A stretch of DNA of 64,000 bases from Tepidimicrobium xylanilyticum (GCF_900106765.1 NZ_FNNG01000003.1:62001-126000), one strand, 5' to 3'. Shown: positions 31,219 to 41,753, counted from the first letter of the stretch. Notes: generated by a model from the sequence alone, not told the origin. Translations and numbers: made by a program.

Positions 31219-33000
31219 CTATATAGACCTAGTTTCCTCTTTTAGCCATTCCTTTTCCTCTTCATTTAAAAATGGCGACAGCTTTTCGTACACTTTTTCG
31301 TGATAATCGTTTAACCATTTTCTTTCCTTTTCCGTTAACATGTCCACATCTATTCCTTCTAAATCTATTGGGCAATAGGAAATGGTTTCAAATTTCATAA
31401 ATTGGCCTGAATCCGTTTCAATGTCTTCTACTACTACAGCAACATTTTCAATCCTTATGCCGTATTTCTCAGCCCTATATACCCCTGGCTCTATGGTTAC
31501 TACCATACCCTTCTCCAATATGACATTATTAGGAATAGTAGATATTCTATGGGGTCCTTCATGGACATTTAATAAAAATCCAATTCCATGACCTGTTCCT
31601 GATTTATAATCTATCCCTTCCTGCCATAGGGGATATCTTGCCAATACATCTAAATTAGAACCGGTAGCTCCATATAAAAATCTAGCATCGATCAAATTTA
31701 TGTGTCCCTTTAATGTAAGGGTGAAATCCTTCTTTTCCTCTTCCGTAATATCTCCCAATATTATAGTTCTAGTTATATCCGTAGTACCATCTAAATATTG
31801 ACCTCCTGAATCTACTAAAAACATACCTTCTTTCTTTAATTCATAATTGGATTTTCCTTCTTCTGCTTTATAATGCATCATGGCTCCATTTTCCTTATAA
31901 GCAGCTATGGTATCGAAACTTGGTTCTATAAAACCTTCCTGTTTCCTCCTGAACTCTTCCAATTTTTCAGCAGCGGATACTTCTGTAATATTGATCTTTC
32001 CTATATTATTATCTAGCCAATATAAGAATTTTACTAAAGCTACTCCATCCTTAATATAAGCTTTCTTTTGATTTTCAATTTCAGTGCTATTTTTTATCCC
32101 CTTTAACTTGGTAGTAATATTAGTTCCCTCTACTATTTCACATCCTACAGGTACTCCCTTATAGAGCCATCTGTTTATTCTAGAAGGATCTAAAAATACT
32201 TTGTTCCCTTCATTTATGCCCTTAACATAATCGATAACCTTATCGTATCCATCTACAGCTATACCATTTTCTTTCAAATGGGTCTTAACCTCATCATCTA
32301 GTTTATCCTCATCCACAAACAACCATGCTTCATATTTAGAGATAAGAGCATAGGATATTACTACTGGATTGCAAGCTACATCTCTACCTCTTATATTATA
32401 AAGCCAAGCAATATCGTCTAGACTGCCCAATAGAAAATAATCTACTCCCTTCTTTTCCATTGCTATTCTCACTTCTTCGATCTTTTCCTTGGCAGTCTTT
32501 CCAGTATATTTTACATCATGTACAAATGCCTTGCTCTTTGGTGCTGGAGGTCTATCAGTCCACAACTCACCTATTAAATCATATTCATCTATAAACCTAA
32601 TCCTCTTTTGCCCCATTTCTTCTTCTAGCCTCTTCACATCCGATTGAGGGAATACCTTTCCATCAAATCCCAATGCATCACCATCATTCAAATTATCTCT
32701 TAACCATTCCATATAGGTAGGAAAGCCCGGAATCCCTATTTTAAATAATTGAATTTCACTGCCTTCCAATTCCTTTTCCGCTTGTATAAAATACCTTCCA
32801 TCAGTCCACAATATAGCCTTATCTTCGGTTACTATAACAGTTCCTGCAGAACCAGTAAAACCTGAAATCCAGACCCTAGTCTTATAATGATCTGCTAGAT
32901 ACTCCGATTGGTGAGGATCATAGGTTGGAATTATGTAAGCTTTAATTCCCCTTTCCTTCATTAAATTTCTTAATTTTTTAATCCTATCATTCACCTTCAA
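31219..33000 (-). CDS. Xaa-Pro aminopeptidase (M24B, aminopeptidase P type)
   Basis: A cytosolic enzyme of about 593 residues that removes the N-terminal residue before proline. It is the long three-domain form: two creatinase-like N-terminal domains (SEYLADHYKTRVWISGFTGS, then WTDGRYFIQAEKEL) and a C-terminal pita-bread metal domain. The ligands are DSGGQYLDGTTDITRT (two Asp), GHGIGFLLNVHEGPHR (His), TIEPGVY (Glu) and IENVAVV (Glu). The frame runs back to 33039, but the TTG at 33000 follows AAAGGAG at good spacing and avoids overlap with the EutH-like gene. Confidence 0.93.
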   Translation of the reverse strand: MKVNDRIKKLRNLMKERGIKAYIIPTYDPHQSEYLADHYKTRVWISGFTGSAGTVIVTEDKAILWTDGRYFIQAEKELEGSEIQLFKIGIPGFPTYMEWLRDNLNDGDALGFDGKVFPQSDVKRLEEEMGQKRIRFIDEYDLIGELWTDRPPAPKSKAFVHDVKYTGKTAKEKIEEVRIAMEKKGVDYFLLGSLDDIAWLYNIRGRDVACNPVVISYALISKYEAWLFVDEDKLDDEVKTHLKENGIAVDGYDKVIDYVKGINEGNKVFLDPSRINRWLYKGVPVGCEIVEGTNITTKLKGIKNSTEIENQKKAYIKDGVALVKFLYWLDNNIGKINITEVSAAEKLEEFRRKQEGFIEPSFDTIAAYKENGAMMHYKAEEGKSNYELKKEGMFLVDSGGQYLDGTTDITRTIILGDITEEEKKDFTLTLKGHINLIDARFLYGATGSNLDVLARYPLWQEGIDYKSGTGHGIGFLLNVHEGPHRISTIPNNVILEKGMVVTIEPGVYRAEKYGIRIENVAVVVEDIETDSGQFMKFETISYCPIDLEGIDVDMLTEKERKWLNDYHEKVYEKLSPFLNEEEKEWLKEETRSI

Positions 33001-33019
33001 GTTTACTACTCCTTTCCAT

Positions 33020-34114
33020 TTAATTATTTTCTTTTTCAATACTATTCTTAGCCTGATTTAACAATAGATTAGCAAGAAAAATAGAAGACAGACCTGCAGA
33101 TAACTTGGCTAGAATAAAAGGGCTGACTATCCTTTTTGAAATTCCAGATACAAATCCTAGTTGTCCTCCAAAGACAAAAGCTCCGCTAACTACAAAGGCA
33201 GCATTTATAATCTTTCCCTTAGCATCCATTTTATCATAAATTGCCAACATAGGGACACAATTTGCAAGAGAAGATATAAGGCCTAATATGGAAAATTGGT
33301 TCATACCAATCTTTGCAGTTATTTTACTCAAGTTAAATTTAAATTTTTCTTGTACTAGATGAAACATTGGATAGGCTCCAGATAGAACTATTCCAATTTT
33401 CCCAACTATTATAATCCCTTCTTCAAAAGAAGCCATATGAGGAATTATCCTTATGCCCAATATGGCATCTATTATACTAAGTAATAGGCCTATTAAACTT
33501 AAAGTCATAATACCTTTGCCTATTAAATTAAAAATCCTAACGGTTATATCATGAAATTTGAACAACCCTATAACTATTAGTAGAGACAATATAATCACAG
33601 GTATTAAATTCATCCAAATTTCCTTTATGGATATACCCATAGCAAGTCCACCTACTACCATTCCTAAGGGAATGGTTACAATCCCAATTAGTACTCCCTT
33701 TGTAAAAAAGGGAAAATCCTCCTTAGAGACCAAGTTTAAAGCTAGGGGCATTGTAAAAGAAATGGTAGCTCCTAACATGGATGCTAGAATTAAACCAGAA
33801 AATTCAGCCATCTGTTGGCTCCCTGCAATCTCCACACTGGTTGAATAACCTCCCATATCAGTAGCAAGTAGGCTTGAAACGAATATAGAAGGATCTGATC
33901 CTGTTAATTTAGATAAAGGAGATAGAATTGGCCTTGCTAACTGAGCAATAACTGGCGATAGACTAATTATTCCAACCATAGTAATTGCCAAAGGCCCCAT
34001 ACTTTTAAATCCTTCTTCAAACCTTTCTCCTAATCCTTTGCGATTGCCTAATAGTTTATCTATCCCACTTATAATAGAAAATAAAACCATGATGAATAGT
34101 ACAATGTTACTCAT
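33020..34114 (-). CDS. EutH-like permease (ethanolamine utilisation family)
   Basis: A 364-residue integral membrane protein with about ten hydrophobic segments and the hallmarks of EutH: EEGFKSMGPLAITMVGIISLSP, SLLATDMGGYSTS and NAAFVVSGAFVFGGQLGF. EutH proteins are thought to transport ethanolamine. No other eut genes (ammonia-lyase, shell proteins) are here, so the substrate may differ. The ATG at 34114 follows GAGGTG; an ATG at 34126 is also possible. It lies between carbamate kinase and aminopeptidase P on the same strand. Confidence 0.85.
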   Translation of the reverse strand: MSNIVLFIMVLFSIISGIDKLLGNRKGLGERFEEGFKSMGPLAITMVGIISLSPVIAQLARPILSPLSKLTGSDPSIFVSSLLATDMGGYSTSVEIAGSQQMAEFSGLILASMLGATISFTMPLALNLVSKEDFPFFTKGVLIGIVTIPLGMVVGGLAMGISIKEIWMNLIPVIILSLLIVIGLFKFHDITVRIFNLIGKGIMTLSLIGLLLSIIDAILGIRIIPHMASFEEGIIIVGKIGIVLSGAYPMFHLVQEKFKFNLSKITAKIGMNQFSILGLISSLANCVPMLAIYDKMDAKGKIINAAFVVSGAFVFGGQLGFVSGISKRIVSPFILAKLSAGLSSIFLANLLLNQAKNSIEKENN

Positions 34115-34225
34115 TCTACACCTCATAACTACAATTTTTTGTATCCATTATATTATATAATAAAATTCACCATATTCTGTGCCCATTGCTATACTTTTCT
34201 TATTGTAAAATACATAATTATTATC

Positions 34226-35161
34226 CTACTCAATAATAGTGCCACTCAAACCCTTTAGGGCGTCCTTAGCCTTTTGTAAAGATGTTATTATAGCCTTTCT
34301 TCCTGGTTTTGATTCTACAAATCTAATTCCCGCTAAAACCTTTGGTAACATGCTTCCAGGTGCAAAATGTCCTTCGTCTACATATTTTCTCATGTCTTGA
34401 GTATTTACTCGGTTTAAATTCCTTTGATTAGGATTTCCAAAGTTAATAGCTACATTATCTACAGCAGTTAATATTATTAAAATATCTGCATCTATATCTT
34501 CTGCTAATCGCTGAGATGCCAAGTCTTTATCTATTACTGCTGCTACACCGTTGAGAATACCTTCTTCTTCTATTACAGGAATTCCCCCTCCCCCTACAGC
34601 TATTACTACATTATCTTTTTCCAGCAGCGTTTTTATGGTTTCTAACTCCACAATCCTTTTAGGCTCTGGTGATGCTATCACCCGCCTATAACCTCTTCCT
34701 GAATCTTCAATCATAATATAGCCCTTTTCTTCATTAATTTTAGCAGCTTCCTCCTTAGAATAGAAAGGGCCTATAGGCTTAGTAGGATTATTAAAAGCTG
34801 GATCTTTTTTATCCACAACTACTTGCGTTACCACTGTAGCTACAGGCTTTTGGATTCCTCTTTTTCTCAATTCATCTCCCAAAGCTTGTTGTATGTGGTA
34901 GCCAATCATTCCTTGACTCATAGCTCCACACACATCAAAAGGCATAGCTGGGGTAACATCACTAGCGATTTCATTTTGAATGACTATTCTTCCTACTTGA
35001 GGGCCATTACCATGGGTTATAATTACAGTATTTCCGTCCTCTATTATATCAGCTAGGTGTTTTACAGTTTCCCTCACTATTTCCAGTTGAGCTTCAGCAG
35101 TTGCACCCTTATTGCCATCTTGTAGGGCGTTGCCACCTAATGCAATAACTATCTTTTTCAA
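34226..35161 (-). CDS. arcC: Carbamate kinase
   Basis: A 311-residue enzyme making ATP from carbamoyl phosphate and ADP, the energy-yielding end of arginine, citrulline or allantoin fermentation. Motifs are VIALGGNALQDGNKG, ITHGNGPQVGRIVIQNE, VIAVGGGGIPVI and the C-terminal GSMLPKVLAGIRFVESKPGR. The usual partners (arginine deiminase, ornithine carbamoyltransferase) are not in the window. The start follows GGGAGGTAGGTTC. Confidence 0.96.
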   Translation of the reverse strand: MKKIVIALGGNALQDGNKGATAEAQLEIVRETVKHLADIIEDGNTVIITHGNGPQVGRIVIQNEIASDVTPAMPFDVCGAMSQGMIGYHIQQALGDELRKRGIQKPVATVVTQVVVDKKDPAFNNPTKPIGPFYSKEEAAKINEEKGYIMIEDSGRGYRRVIASPEPKRIVELETIKTLLEKDNVVIAVGGGGIPVIEEEGILNGVAAVIDKDLASQRLAEDIDADILIILTAVDNVAINFGNPNQRNLNRVNTQDMRKYVDEGHFAPGSMLPKVLAGIRFVESKPGRKAIITSLQKAKDALKGLSGTIIE

Positions 35162-35319
35162 TTGAACCTACCTCCCGTATTATAGTATCCCTCAATATTA
35201 TACACTAGATATAAATTTAATAAATTAAAACTTTATGCTACTTAACCTCAATTATATAATGTGTTATTTTTATTTATCTAGAAAAATGCTAATTGTTCTG
35301 GTAACCCAAATGCTTAGAT

Positions 35320-35500
35320 AAATCTTCTAAACCCTACATTATTTTCTTGGAAATCGTCATCTAATTTACTCAACCTTTTCTCCTGCTATCGCAGCTTCAA
35401 TCTATGCATTCAAGTTTGCTCTGCTAATCCATTTGCCGTATTGATGACCATTGTAATTTCCCTTACTCTGATATCATTGAAATTGAGTATATTAGTTTCA
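35320..35500 (-). pseudogene. Remnant of a methyl-accepting chemotaxis protein
   Basis: On the minus strand REITMVINTANGLAEQTN continues, after a frame change, into IEAAIAGEKVE with stop codons between. This is the pattern of the chemoreceptor hairpin tip (I..[21 protein letters not shown]). The flanking 500 bp carry no open frame. A short, old remnant, moderately supported; nothing else is recognisable between 35161 and 35580. Confidence 0.5.
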
Positions 35501-35583
35501 TCAATTAACGCTAAGTCCTTGGATGTTTGTAATAATCAACTCATGACATTAGTACTAAATTATATTATTTTTTGTTTCCCTAT

Positions 35584-35642
35584 TGACAACAATATAGCTT
35601 TAGTGTACTATGTAATTAATACTGTGGCACAGTGTTAATTAC
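35584..35642 (+). promoter_or_regulatory. Promoter and 31-bp palindrome ahead of the M16 peptidase
   Basis: TTGACA (35584-35589) and TACTAT (35607-35612) with a 17-bp spacer form a strong promoter. Beginning at the end of the -10 box, GTAATTAATACTGTG (35612-35626) and CACAGTGTTAATTAC (35628-35642) are 15-bp arms with one mismatch around a single G. The palindrome covers the predicted start point, the classical position of a repressor operator. The mRNA leader would be about 95 bases. Confidence 0.6.
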
Positions 35643-35717
35643 ATATATCATTTACAATATTCATGTTAAAAACACTGTACTAACTATTACTTAAAAAATA
35701 TAAAAAAGGGGGATACT

Positions 35718-38700
35718 ATGAGATTATTGGTTGAAAAGAGAAAAAAAATATCATCATTTATCTTAACTATAATGTTATTAACATTATTAGTTTCTAATTT
35801 CAGTTATGCCCAAACGCATACTGCAGAACCTAAATTGGAAGTAGGAAAAACTTATCATGGTTTCAAATTAATTGAAGAAACAAATTTAAAGAACATTGAA
35901 TCAGTAGGAAGAATTTTTTATCATGAAAAAAGTGGTGCAAAACTATTACAAATAGAAAATGATGATGAAAATAAAACCTTTACTATTTCCTTTAGAACAC
36001 CTGTTGATAATGATAAAGGAATACCCCATATTCTTGAACATGTCATACTAAATGGAGGATCAGAAAAATACCCTGTAAGACAGCTATTCTTTGAGATTCT
36101 GAAGGGGTCTTTAACAACTTTCATCAACGGTGTAACATACCCTGATAGGACATCTTATCCATTTTCAAGTATGAACGATACTGAATTTTCTAATTTAATG
36201 GATGTATATTTAAATGTAGTCTTCAAACCTTCTTTCTATGAAGATGAGAAGTTCTTCAAAACCGATGGATGGCATTATAAAATTGAAGACAAGAATTCTC
36301 CTCTAGAGTATAATGGAGTAGTCTATAATGAAATGAAAGGAGCTTTGTCTTCACCAGATTCCCAGCTTTATTACTATATAATGAAAAGCTTATATCCAGA
36401 GACCAATTATAAATATATGTCTGGTGGAGATCCAGCAGAAATACCCAATTTAACCTTTGAGGAATTAAAAGAATTTTATGATAAATACTATCATCCTTCT
36501 AATTGTTATATTTATATTTATGGAAAAGTAGATATTCTAGAGAAGTTGGAGTTTATTAATGAGAATTATTTGAAGGATTATAATAAAATAGAAGTGGATT
36601 CAAAGCCTATTATCCAAAAACCTTTTAAAGAGAAAAAGGAATTAATAGTAGAATATCCTATACTAGATGAAGATACAGAAGAGAATAAAGCGATTATATC
36701 ACTCAACTTTACATTAGATGAAAATCCAAGTTTAAAAACGACCTTAGCTTTTAGTCTTTTAGGCCAAATGCTCTTTGATAATCCAGCTTCTCCAGTGGTT
36801 CAAAATTTAAATAAGGCTGGCTTTAATAATATTAGCTCTATGTATTTTACTAACGCTATCCAACCTTATATATCAGTAGTAGCACAAAACACCAATGAAG
36901 ATATGAAAAATCTATTTGAAGAGATTGTCTATTCTTCATTAAAGGATATAGTAGATAAGGGAATAGATAAAACTTTGATTAAATCAACATTAAATAGTGT
37001 GGAACTAGACCAAAGACAACAATTCTCAAGAGGAGCAACCACAGGACTATTATATGGTGAATTAGCCATGTTAAGCTGGCTTTATGATGGAAATCCTCTC
37101 AACATGATAGATATTGATGGCGCCCTTTCAGAACTAAAAGTGGCTTTAGAAGAACCATATTTTGAAAATCTAATTGAAAAATACATTCTAAAAAATAATC
37201 ACAGCTCGATAGTAGTTATTAAACCTAAAAAAGGTTTGATGGAAGAAAGAAATAAAGCCGTTGTAGAAAAATTAGCAAAATATAAAGCTTCTTTATCTGA
37301 AGATGAAATAGAAAAGTTGGTTAAAGAGTATGAGGAATTACAAGAATGGAATAGCACTCCTAATTCTGAAGACATATTAAGCACCATACCTACTCTGTCA
37401 AAAGAAGATCTAGAACCTAAGATAGAAAAAATTCCTACACAAGAGAAAAAGATAAATGGAATAAAAACTCTACATCATCCATTATTTACAAATGGAGTAG
37501 GTTTTATAAATCTATATTTTGATGCATCTACTATAAAACAAGAACAAATTCCTTATATCAACTTACTATCTCAATTATTAGGAAAGGTCAACACTAAAAA
37601 ATACAGTTATACTCAACTGCCAATAGAAGAAGCTATGTACACCGGCGGAATCCGATATTATACTAACGTAGTTGCAAAACCGGGTTCAAGCAATATATAT
37701 GACCCTAAATTTGTTGTATCATCCTATGCAACAGAAGAAAACATACCAAAGATGTTAGAAATTATGGCTGAAGAAATAGCAAATACTAATTTTAATGATA
37801 AAGAAAGGATTAGACTGTTAATTTCCAATATCAAAAGCAATCTGGAAATGCAAATGAGTTCATCACCTATTGAAATTGGAATTATAAGAAACCTTTCATA
37901 TTACTCACCCGTATATAAATATAATGATTTACTATCGGGTTTATCCTATTACGATTTTATTGTAGACCTTGATAAAAATTTTGATAAGAAATATGAGGAG
38001 ATGGTTCAAAATCTAGAAGAAGTTAAAAATACTCTATTAAATAGAAAAAATATGTTGATTTCTATTACTGGAGAGCAAAAGGAATACGATGCATTTAGCA
38101 AAAATCTTCCAACTTTACTAAAAGTCATTGGAAATAAAGAAGTTTCTTCACAAAAATACGATTTTAATTTTGATAATAAAAATGAAGCCTTTTCTTCAAC
38201 CATGGATGTATTATTTAATTTCCAAACCTTTGACTTTACAAAACATGGATATAGCTATAGTGGAAAAATGAAAGTCTTAAATAATATTTTACAATCAGAT
38301 TATCTATTCAATGAAATACGTATAAAAGGTGGAGCCTATGGAGCCTTAATGGAAATCATAGATGAAGCCAATATATTTCTCGGCAGCTATAGAGATCCAA
38401 ATTTAAAACAAACCTATGATGTATATAAAAGTATCATAGATTATCTTAAAAACTTTAATATGAGTGAAAAAGACTTTGAAAAGCATATAATATCTTCTTT
38501 ACAAGAATACTTTGTTCCTACATCCAATGTAGCAAAAGGTCAAACGGCTGATTACTACTACCTTTCAGAAATAACAGAAGAAGATCTAAACAGGGAATTA
38601 GAAGAAATATTAAATACAAAACCAGAGGATATTAAAAAATTCGCTGAACTATTTGAAAAGGGATTAAAAGAAAACAATATTTTGACAATAGGCAATGAAA

Positions 38701-38756
38701 AAGCAATTAAAGAGAATAAAGATTTGTTTAACAATGTAAAAAATTTAATAAAATAA
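35718..38756 (+). CDS. Secreted M16C-type zinc peptidase (insulinase / presequence-protease family)
   Basis: A 1012-residue peptidase with an N-terminal signal peptide (SSFILTIMLLTLLVSNFSYA, cleavage before Q). The inverted zinc motif is HILEHVILNGG (HxxEH), with the distal Glu ligand in VVYNEMKGALS about 80 residues on, and KYPVRQLFFEILKGSLTTF and GVTYPDRTSYPFSS between, as in M16C enzymes that degrade peptides in a closed chamber. Many bacterial relatives lack a signal peptide, so the exported form is notable. The start follows AAGGGGG. It has its own promoter and terminator. No Cys lipobox is seen. Confidence 0.93.
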   Translation: MRLLVEKRKKISSFILTIMLLTLLVSNFSYAQTHTAEPKLEVGKTYHGFKLIEETNLKNIESVGRIFYHEKSGAKLLQIENDDENKTFTISFRTPVDNDKGIPHILEHVILNGGSEKYPVRQLFFEILKGSLTTFINGVTYPDRTSYPFSSMNDTEFSNLMDVYLNVVFKPSFYEDEKFFKTDGWHYKIEDKNSPLEYNGVVYNEMKGALSSPDSQLYYYIMKSLYPETNYKYMSGGDPAEIPNLTFEELKEFYDKYYHPSNCYIYIYGKVDILEKLEFINENYLKDYNKIEVDSKPIIQKPFKEKKELIVEYPILDEDTEENKAIISLNFTLDENPSLKTTLAFSLLGQMLFDNPASPVVQNLNKAGFNNISSMYFTNAIQPYISVVAQNTNEDMKNLFEEIVYSSLKDIVDKGIDKTLIKSTLNSVELDQRQQFSRGATTGLLYGELAMLSWLYDGNPLNMIDIDGALSELKVALEEPYFENLIEKYILKNNHSSIVVIKPKKGLMEERNKAVVEKLAKYKASLSEDEIEKLVKEYEELQEWNSTPNSEDILSTIPTLSKEDLEPKIEKIPTQEKKINGIKTLHHPLFTNGVGFINLYFDASTIKQEQIPYINLLSQLLGKVNTKKYSYTQLPIEEAMYTGGIRYYTNVVAKPGSSNIYDPKFVVSSYATEENIPKMLEIMAEEIANTNFNDKERIRLLISNIKSNLEMQMSSSPIEIGIIRNLSYYSPVYKYNDLLSGLSYYDFIVDLDKNFDKKYEEMVQNLEEVKNTLLNRKNMLISITGEQKEYDAFSKNLPTLLKVIGNKEVSSQKYDFNFDNKNEAFSSTMDVLFNFQTFDFTKHGYSYSGKMKVLNNILQSDYLFNEIRIKGGAYGALMEIIDEANIFLGSYRDPNLKQTYDVYKSIIDYLKNFNMSEKDFEKHIISSLQEYFVPTSNVAKGQTADYYYLSEITEEDLNRELEEILNTKPEDIKKFAELFEKGLKENNILTIGNEKAIKENKDLFNNVKNLIK

Positions 38757-38758
38757 GA

Positions 38759-38797
38759 TAAAATCCCCTAGCTTATAACAAGTTAGGGGATTTTATT
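38759..38797 (+). terminator. Terminator of the M16 peptidase gene
   Basis: AAAATCCCCTA and TTAGGGGATTTT form an 11-bp stem with a 12-base loop, followed by ATTGGCTTTT. It starts directly after the stop codon. Confidence 0.75.
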
Positions 38798-38818
38798 GGC
38801 TTTTCTCCTGTTTTTTAT

Positions 38819-40125
38819 TCAAAAGGAGTTGTTGCTTCTGAATCCTTTATTAACTACTATATATTGAAAATAATCGGTAGTCACCCCTCCATTTGGATCC
38901 TGTACGAAATATAATTCTTCTTTGAATGAAGAACCTTTTCCATTTAACTTAAATATTGTAATATCCTTATCTAAATATCTTTCTAAAATTCTCATATTAT
39001 TTAGATGACTCGCCGATGTTTCTTCCCGATATTGATATTTTCCCCTCTGTACATCAGGTTCTTTCGCTAAATAACACGAATCCTTATATCCATATTTTAT
39101 AGACAATACCTTCCCCTTTACAGGTGAATCCTCTTGATTTAAATAGATTCCGAATCTTCCCTTCCCGTACATATAATCTATAATATATTTTTGGTGAATA
39201 TGTGCAGAGCCAAATTGCCCAAAATATTTTCCCTTTGGAAAATGTTCATATGCCCTTATAAAATTGTCATAAATGCTCTTCTCCCGAACATAATGTAAAT
39301 CATCATAATTCTCACTCTTCACATAGGAATAATATGCCTCTCCCGGTATTGCTAAATTATATAGCACCATTGAAAAATGAAAATATTTATCTCCTAAATA
39401 CTCCTAATAAATTTCTTCCTTTTCCTCCATATTATCCACTATTAATTTTAAAAAATTAGTATATTCAAGACGTTCTTCCCAAGAACTAGCAGTATATTCC
39501 AATCCCTTAAAACGATTTATAAGAATCTTTTATTTGTAAAGATGACTCGTCTTTAGGTAATATGGACTTTAAATATGCTGTTGAAGAAGTCACGTGCTGC
39601 TCCATATCTATTCCAATTAACTTAATTTTTTTACTATCATTAAGGGGCATATTGTATTCCCTTAGTTTTTTAAAGAATTCATATTCTTCTTTACTTGAAG
39701 GCAAGGAAATATTTGTATATTTAAATGAAAAAAATAGGTTTTTTTATCTCCTGTATCTAAATATCTATTAATATATACAGTGTCACTATATCCTTTTTCG
39801 CATAGTATATATTTCACATCAGCCTTTTTGTTTAAATATTTAATAAATGCTAACATCAAATCATAATTCTTCTTTGTATAATGCGTTTCCCCTATCAAAA
39901 AAACATGGTATTTATTTATAGCTTTATCAAATATGCTAAAACCCTTTATATATTTTTCATCTTGCAAATCTAAGCTAACATGGTTCTTTTTAAGATATTC
40001 ATCTATATCAAGAATATTATTGCCAGCAGTTGTTGTACATCCTGTTAATATAAATGCAATTGACAGAATTAAAATAAATACTAATATGGACTTGTTAAAT
40101 TTTTGGCTGTTAATATTCCTTCTCT
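38819..40125 (-). pseudogene. Broken esterase-like lipoprotein (EreA/ChaN-like)
   Basis: One gene split over three frames. The N-terminus reads as a lipoprotein signal (ILILSIAFILTGC), but no good start codon is present. HVFLIGETHYTKKNYDLML follows (the ETH motif recalls erythromycin-esterase-like and ChaN/Tiki-like proteins), then a frameshift at a poly-A tract near 39740, KIKLIGIDMEQHVTSS, a second frameshift near 39508, a TAG stop at about 39405, and the last 183 residues (GQFGSAHIHQKYIIDYMYGK). It lies 75 bp downstream of the 51-aa peptide gene on the same strand, so it was probably part of locus A. The family assignment is tentative; the decay is clear. Confidence 0.7.
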
Positions 40126-40198
40126 TTTTATAACATACTATAGTGTGTAACTACTCCAATTTTACTACTAAAATTAGAATAGTTACTAAAACTAATAT

Positions 40199-40354
40199 TT
40201 ACTTAATTTTAGGTTCTACTATGGGCTCCGAGTCAGCTCTGATTATTTCTAGGTCGCATCCGACACTACCTTTACTAGAGCACGGATAGTAATCAAGACA
40301 AATGGGAGTTAGCCATAATCCATTAAGCTCAACATTTTCCACTAAGTACTTCAT
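40199..40354 (-). CDS. 51-aa Cys-containing peptide, candidate RiPP precursor of locus A
   Basis: This small gene is read from an ATG at 40354 with a perfect AAAGGAGG site seven bases ahead, to a TAA at 40199. The peptide begins MKYLVENVELNGLWLT, has PICLDYYPCSSKGSVGCD in the middle (Cys at 19, 25 and 33) and ends EPIVEPKIK. It has no signal peptide or membrane segment. It starts 69 bp after the end of the radical SAM/SPASM pseudogene on the same strand, the place of a maturase substrate. The conserved spacing, perfect ribosome-binding site and Cys pattern support a translated precursor. With its maturase broken it may be made but not modified. I know no named family that it matches. Confidence 0.65.
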   Translation of the reverse strand: MKYLVENVELNGLWLTPICLDYYPCSSKGSVGCDLEIIRADSEPIVEPKIK

Positions 40355-40422
40355 ATCCTTGCCTCCTTTACATAGTATTTTTATAATAATATATTGAATA
40401 TAATTATTATGCTAATTGTGGT

Positions 40423-41753
40423 CTATACGTTATCTTTTACAATTGCTTCTCTATATAACTCATCAGCTATTTTCTTAATATAATCTTTTAATACATATAT
40501 ATATTTAGAGCATCTGTTAGCTTTGTTTCCCATTCTATTTTTAAGGCATTCCCCATACACAAGGGCAAAATCTTACATTCTCTACATTCTTCATCCATAG
40601 TAGCATCATAAAGAACATATCCCAAATATCTGCTTATATTTTCATAATTTTTTTAATTTATGGTCTAATATATTACCTATTTTATATTCACATATGTCTA
40701 TTTCACACCAACATTTATAGACATTGCCTCCCGGGTCTATAACCATTGAATTAATTTTATCTGCACTGCAATAACTACTCTTAAGTTCTGAATAGTTATA
40801 TATGATATTTTTGATAAAACCATATTGTTGTAATTTTTCATTATATTTCAAATCTTTATATGAATATTCCTTTACAGCCAGACAATTGGCTGAAGAATGA
40901 CAGTTGTTTATAGACTCTACACATCCTAAGTAAGGATATACCTTACCTTTTAAACCAAATCTATCTAACTCCTGTAAGATAGAATTAACTTCATCAGTAT
41001 TTTTTTGTCTATATTAATTCTTAAAGATATATTGGGTAAAACATCAACAGATTTTGATAGATTATCTAATATTTTATGGAAAGTGCCTTGTCCATTTTTT
41101 AGTGGACGCCTCTTGTTATGCATTTCTTCATTTCCACCTAAGGTTATTTGGATAGAATTAATGTTTATCTTTTTCAATTTTATTGCAATATCCCTATTCA
41201 AGTTATATCCATTTGTTACGATAGAAGAATTATATTTGATATCTTTCTCTTTACACATTTTCATAATAGCTTCCAACATTCTCTTTATAATATCAAATGC
41301 TAATAAAGGTTCTCCTCCGTACCATGATATATGTATATTTTCTAAATATTTGGATTGACCTTTTATATAATCTATTATTCCTTTTTAAACTTCTTCTGTC
41401 ATGAATATGTTTTCTTCACGAGGTTTCTCATAACAATAAATACAATTAAAATTACAATTCATTGTAGGTGCAATGGTTATGGACAAGCTTTTGTTATCGA
41501 ATCTTGAACTTAGGAGCCTGAATCTTAATAATTCTAATTCATCAATATCATCATCAATTAAAAATTGTCCCCTTCTTAAATCTTTTACTAATTCCTCATC
41601 ATCAATAGGAATATGCTTATCTTTAAAATTCCTATACTTAGAATACTTTTCCTTTTCAATTAATGCTAATGAGTTAGTTCTGGAATTGTATGCAATCAAT
41701 TCATTGGAATCCCTTGGAAATTCATAAAAGAAATTATATTCAGATGGTTTCAT
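40423..41753 (-). pseudogene. Radical SAM/SPASM peptide maturase, inactivated
   Basis: Reassembled, this encodes about 443 residues. An N-terminal 90-residue recognition-type region leads to the radical SAM motif CNFNCIYC (residues 100-107), then a TAA at about 41387, then in the same frame HISWYGGEPLLAFD. A frameshift near 41000 in a poly-A tract leads to a Cys-rich segment (GCVESINNCHSSANCL), KSSYCSADK and VYKCWCEIDICEY. Further frameshifts near 40650 and 40545 lead to ECRECKILPLCMG and the last Cys. The SPASM cysteines for two extra Fe-S clusters are all there, so it was a sactipeptide/ranthipeptide-type maturase. The start has AAAGGAG eight bases ahead, 58 bp after the lipoprotein gene. 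Confidence 0.8.
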
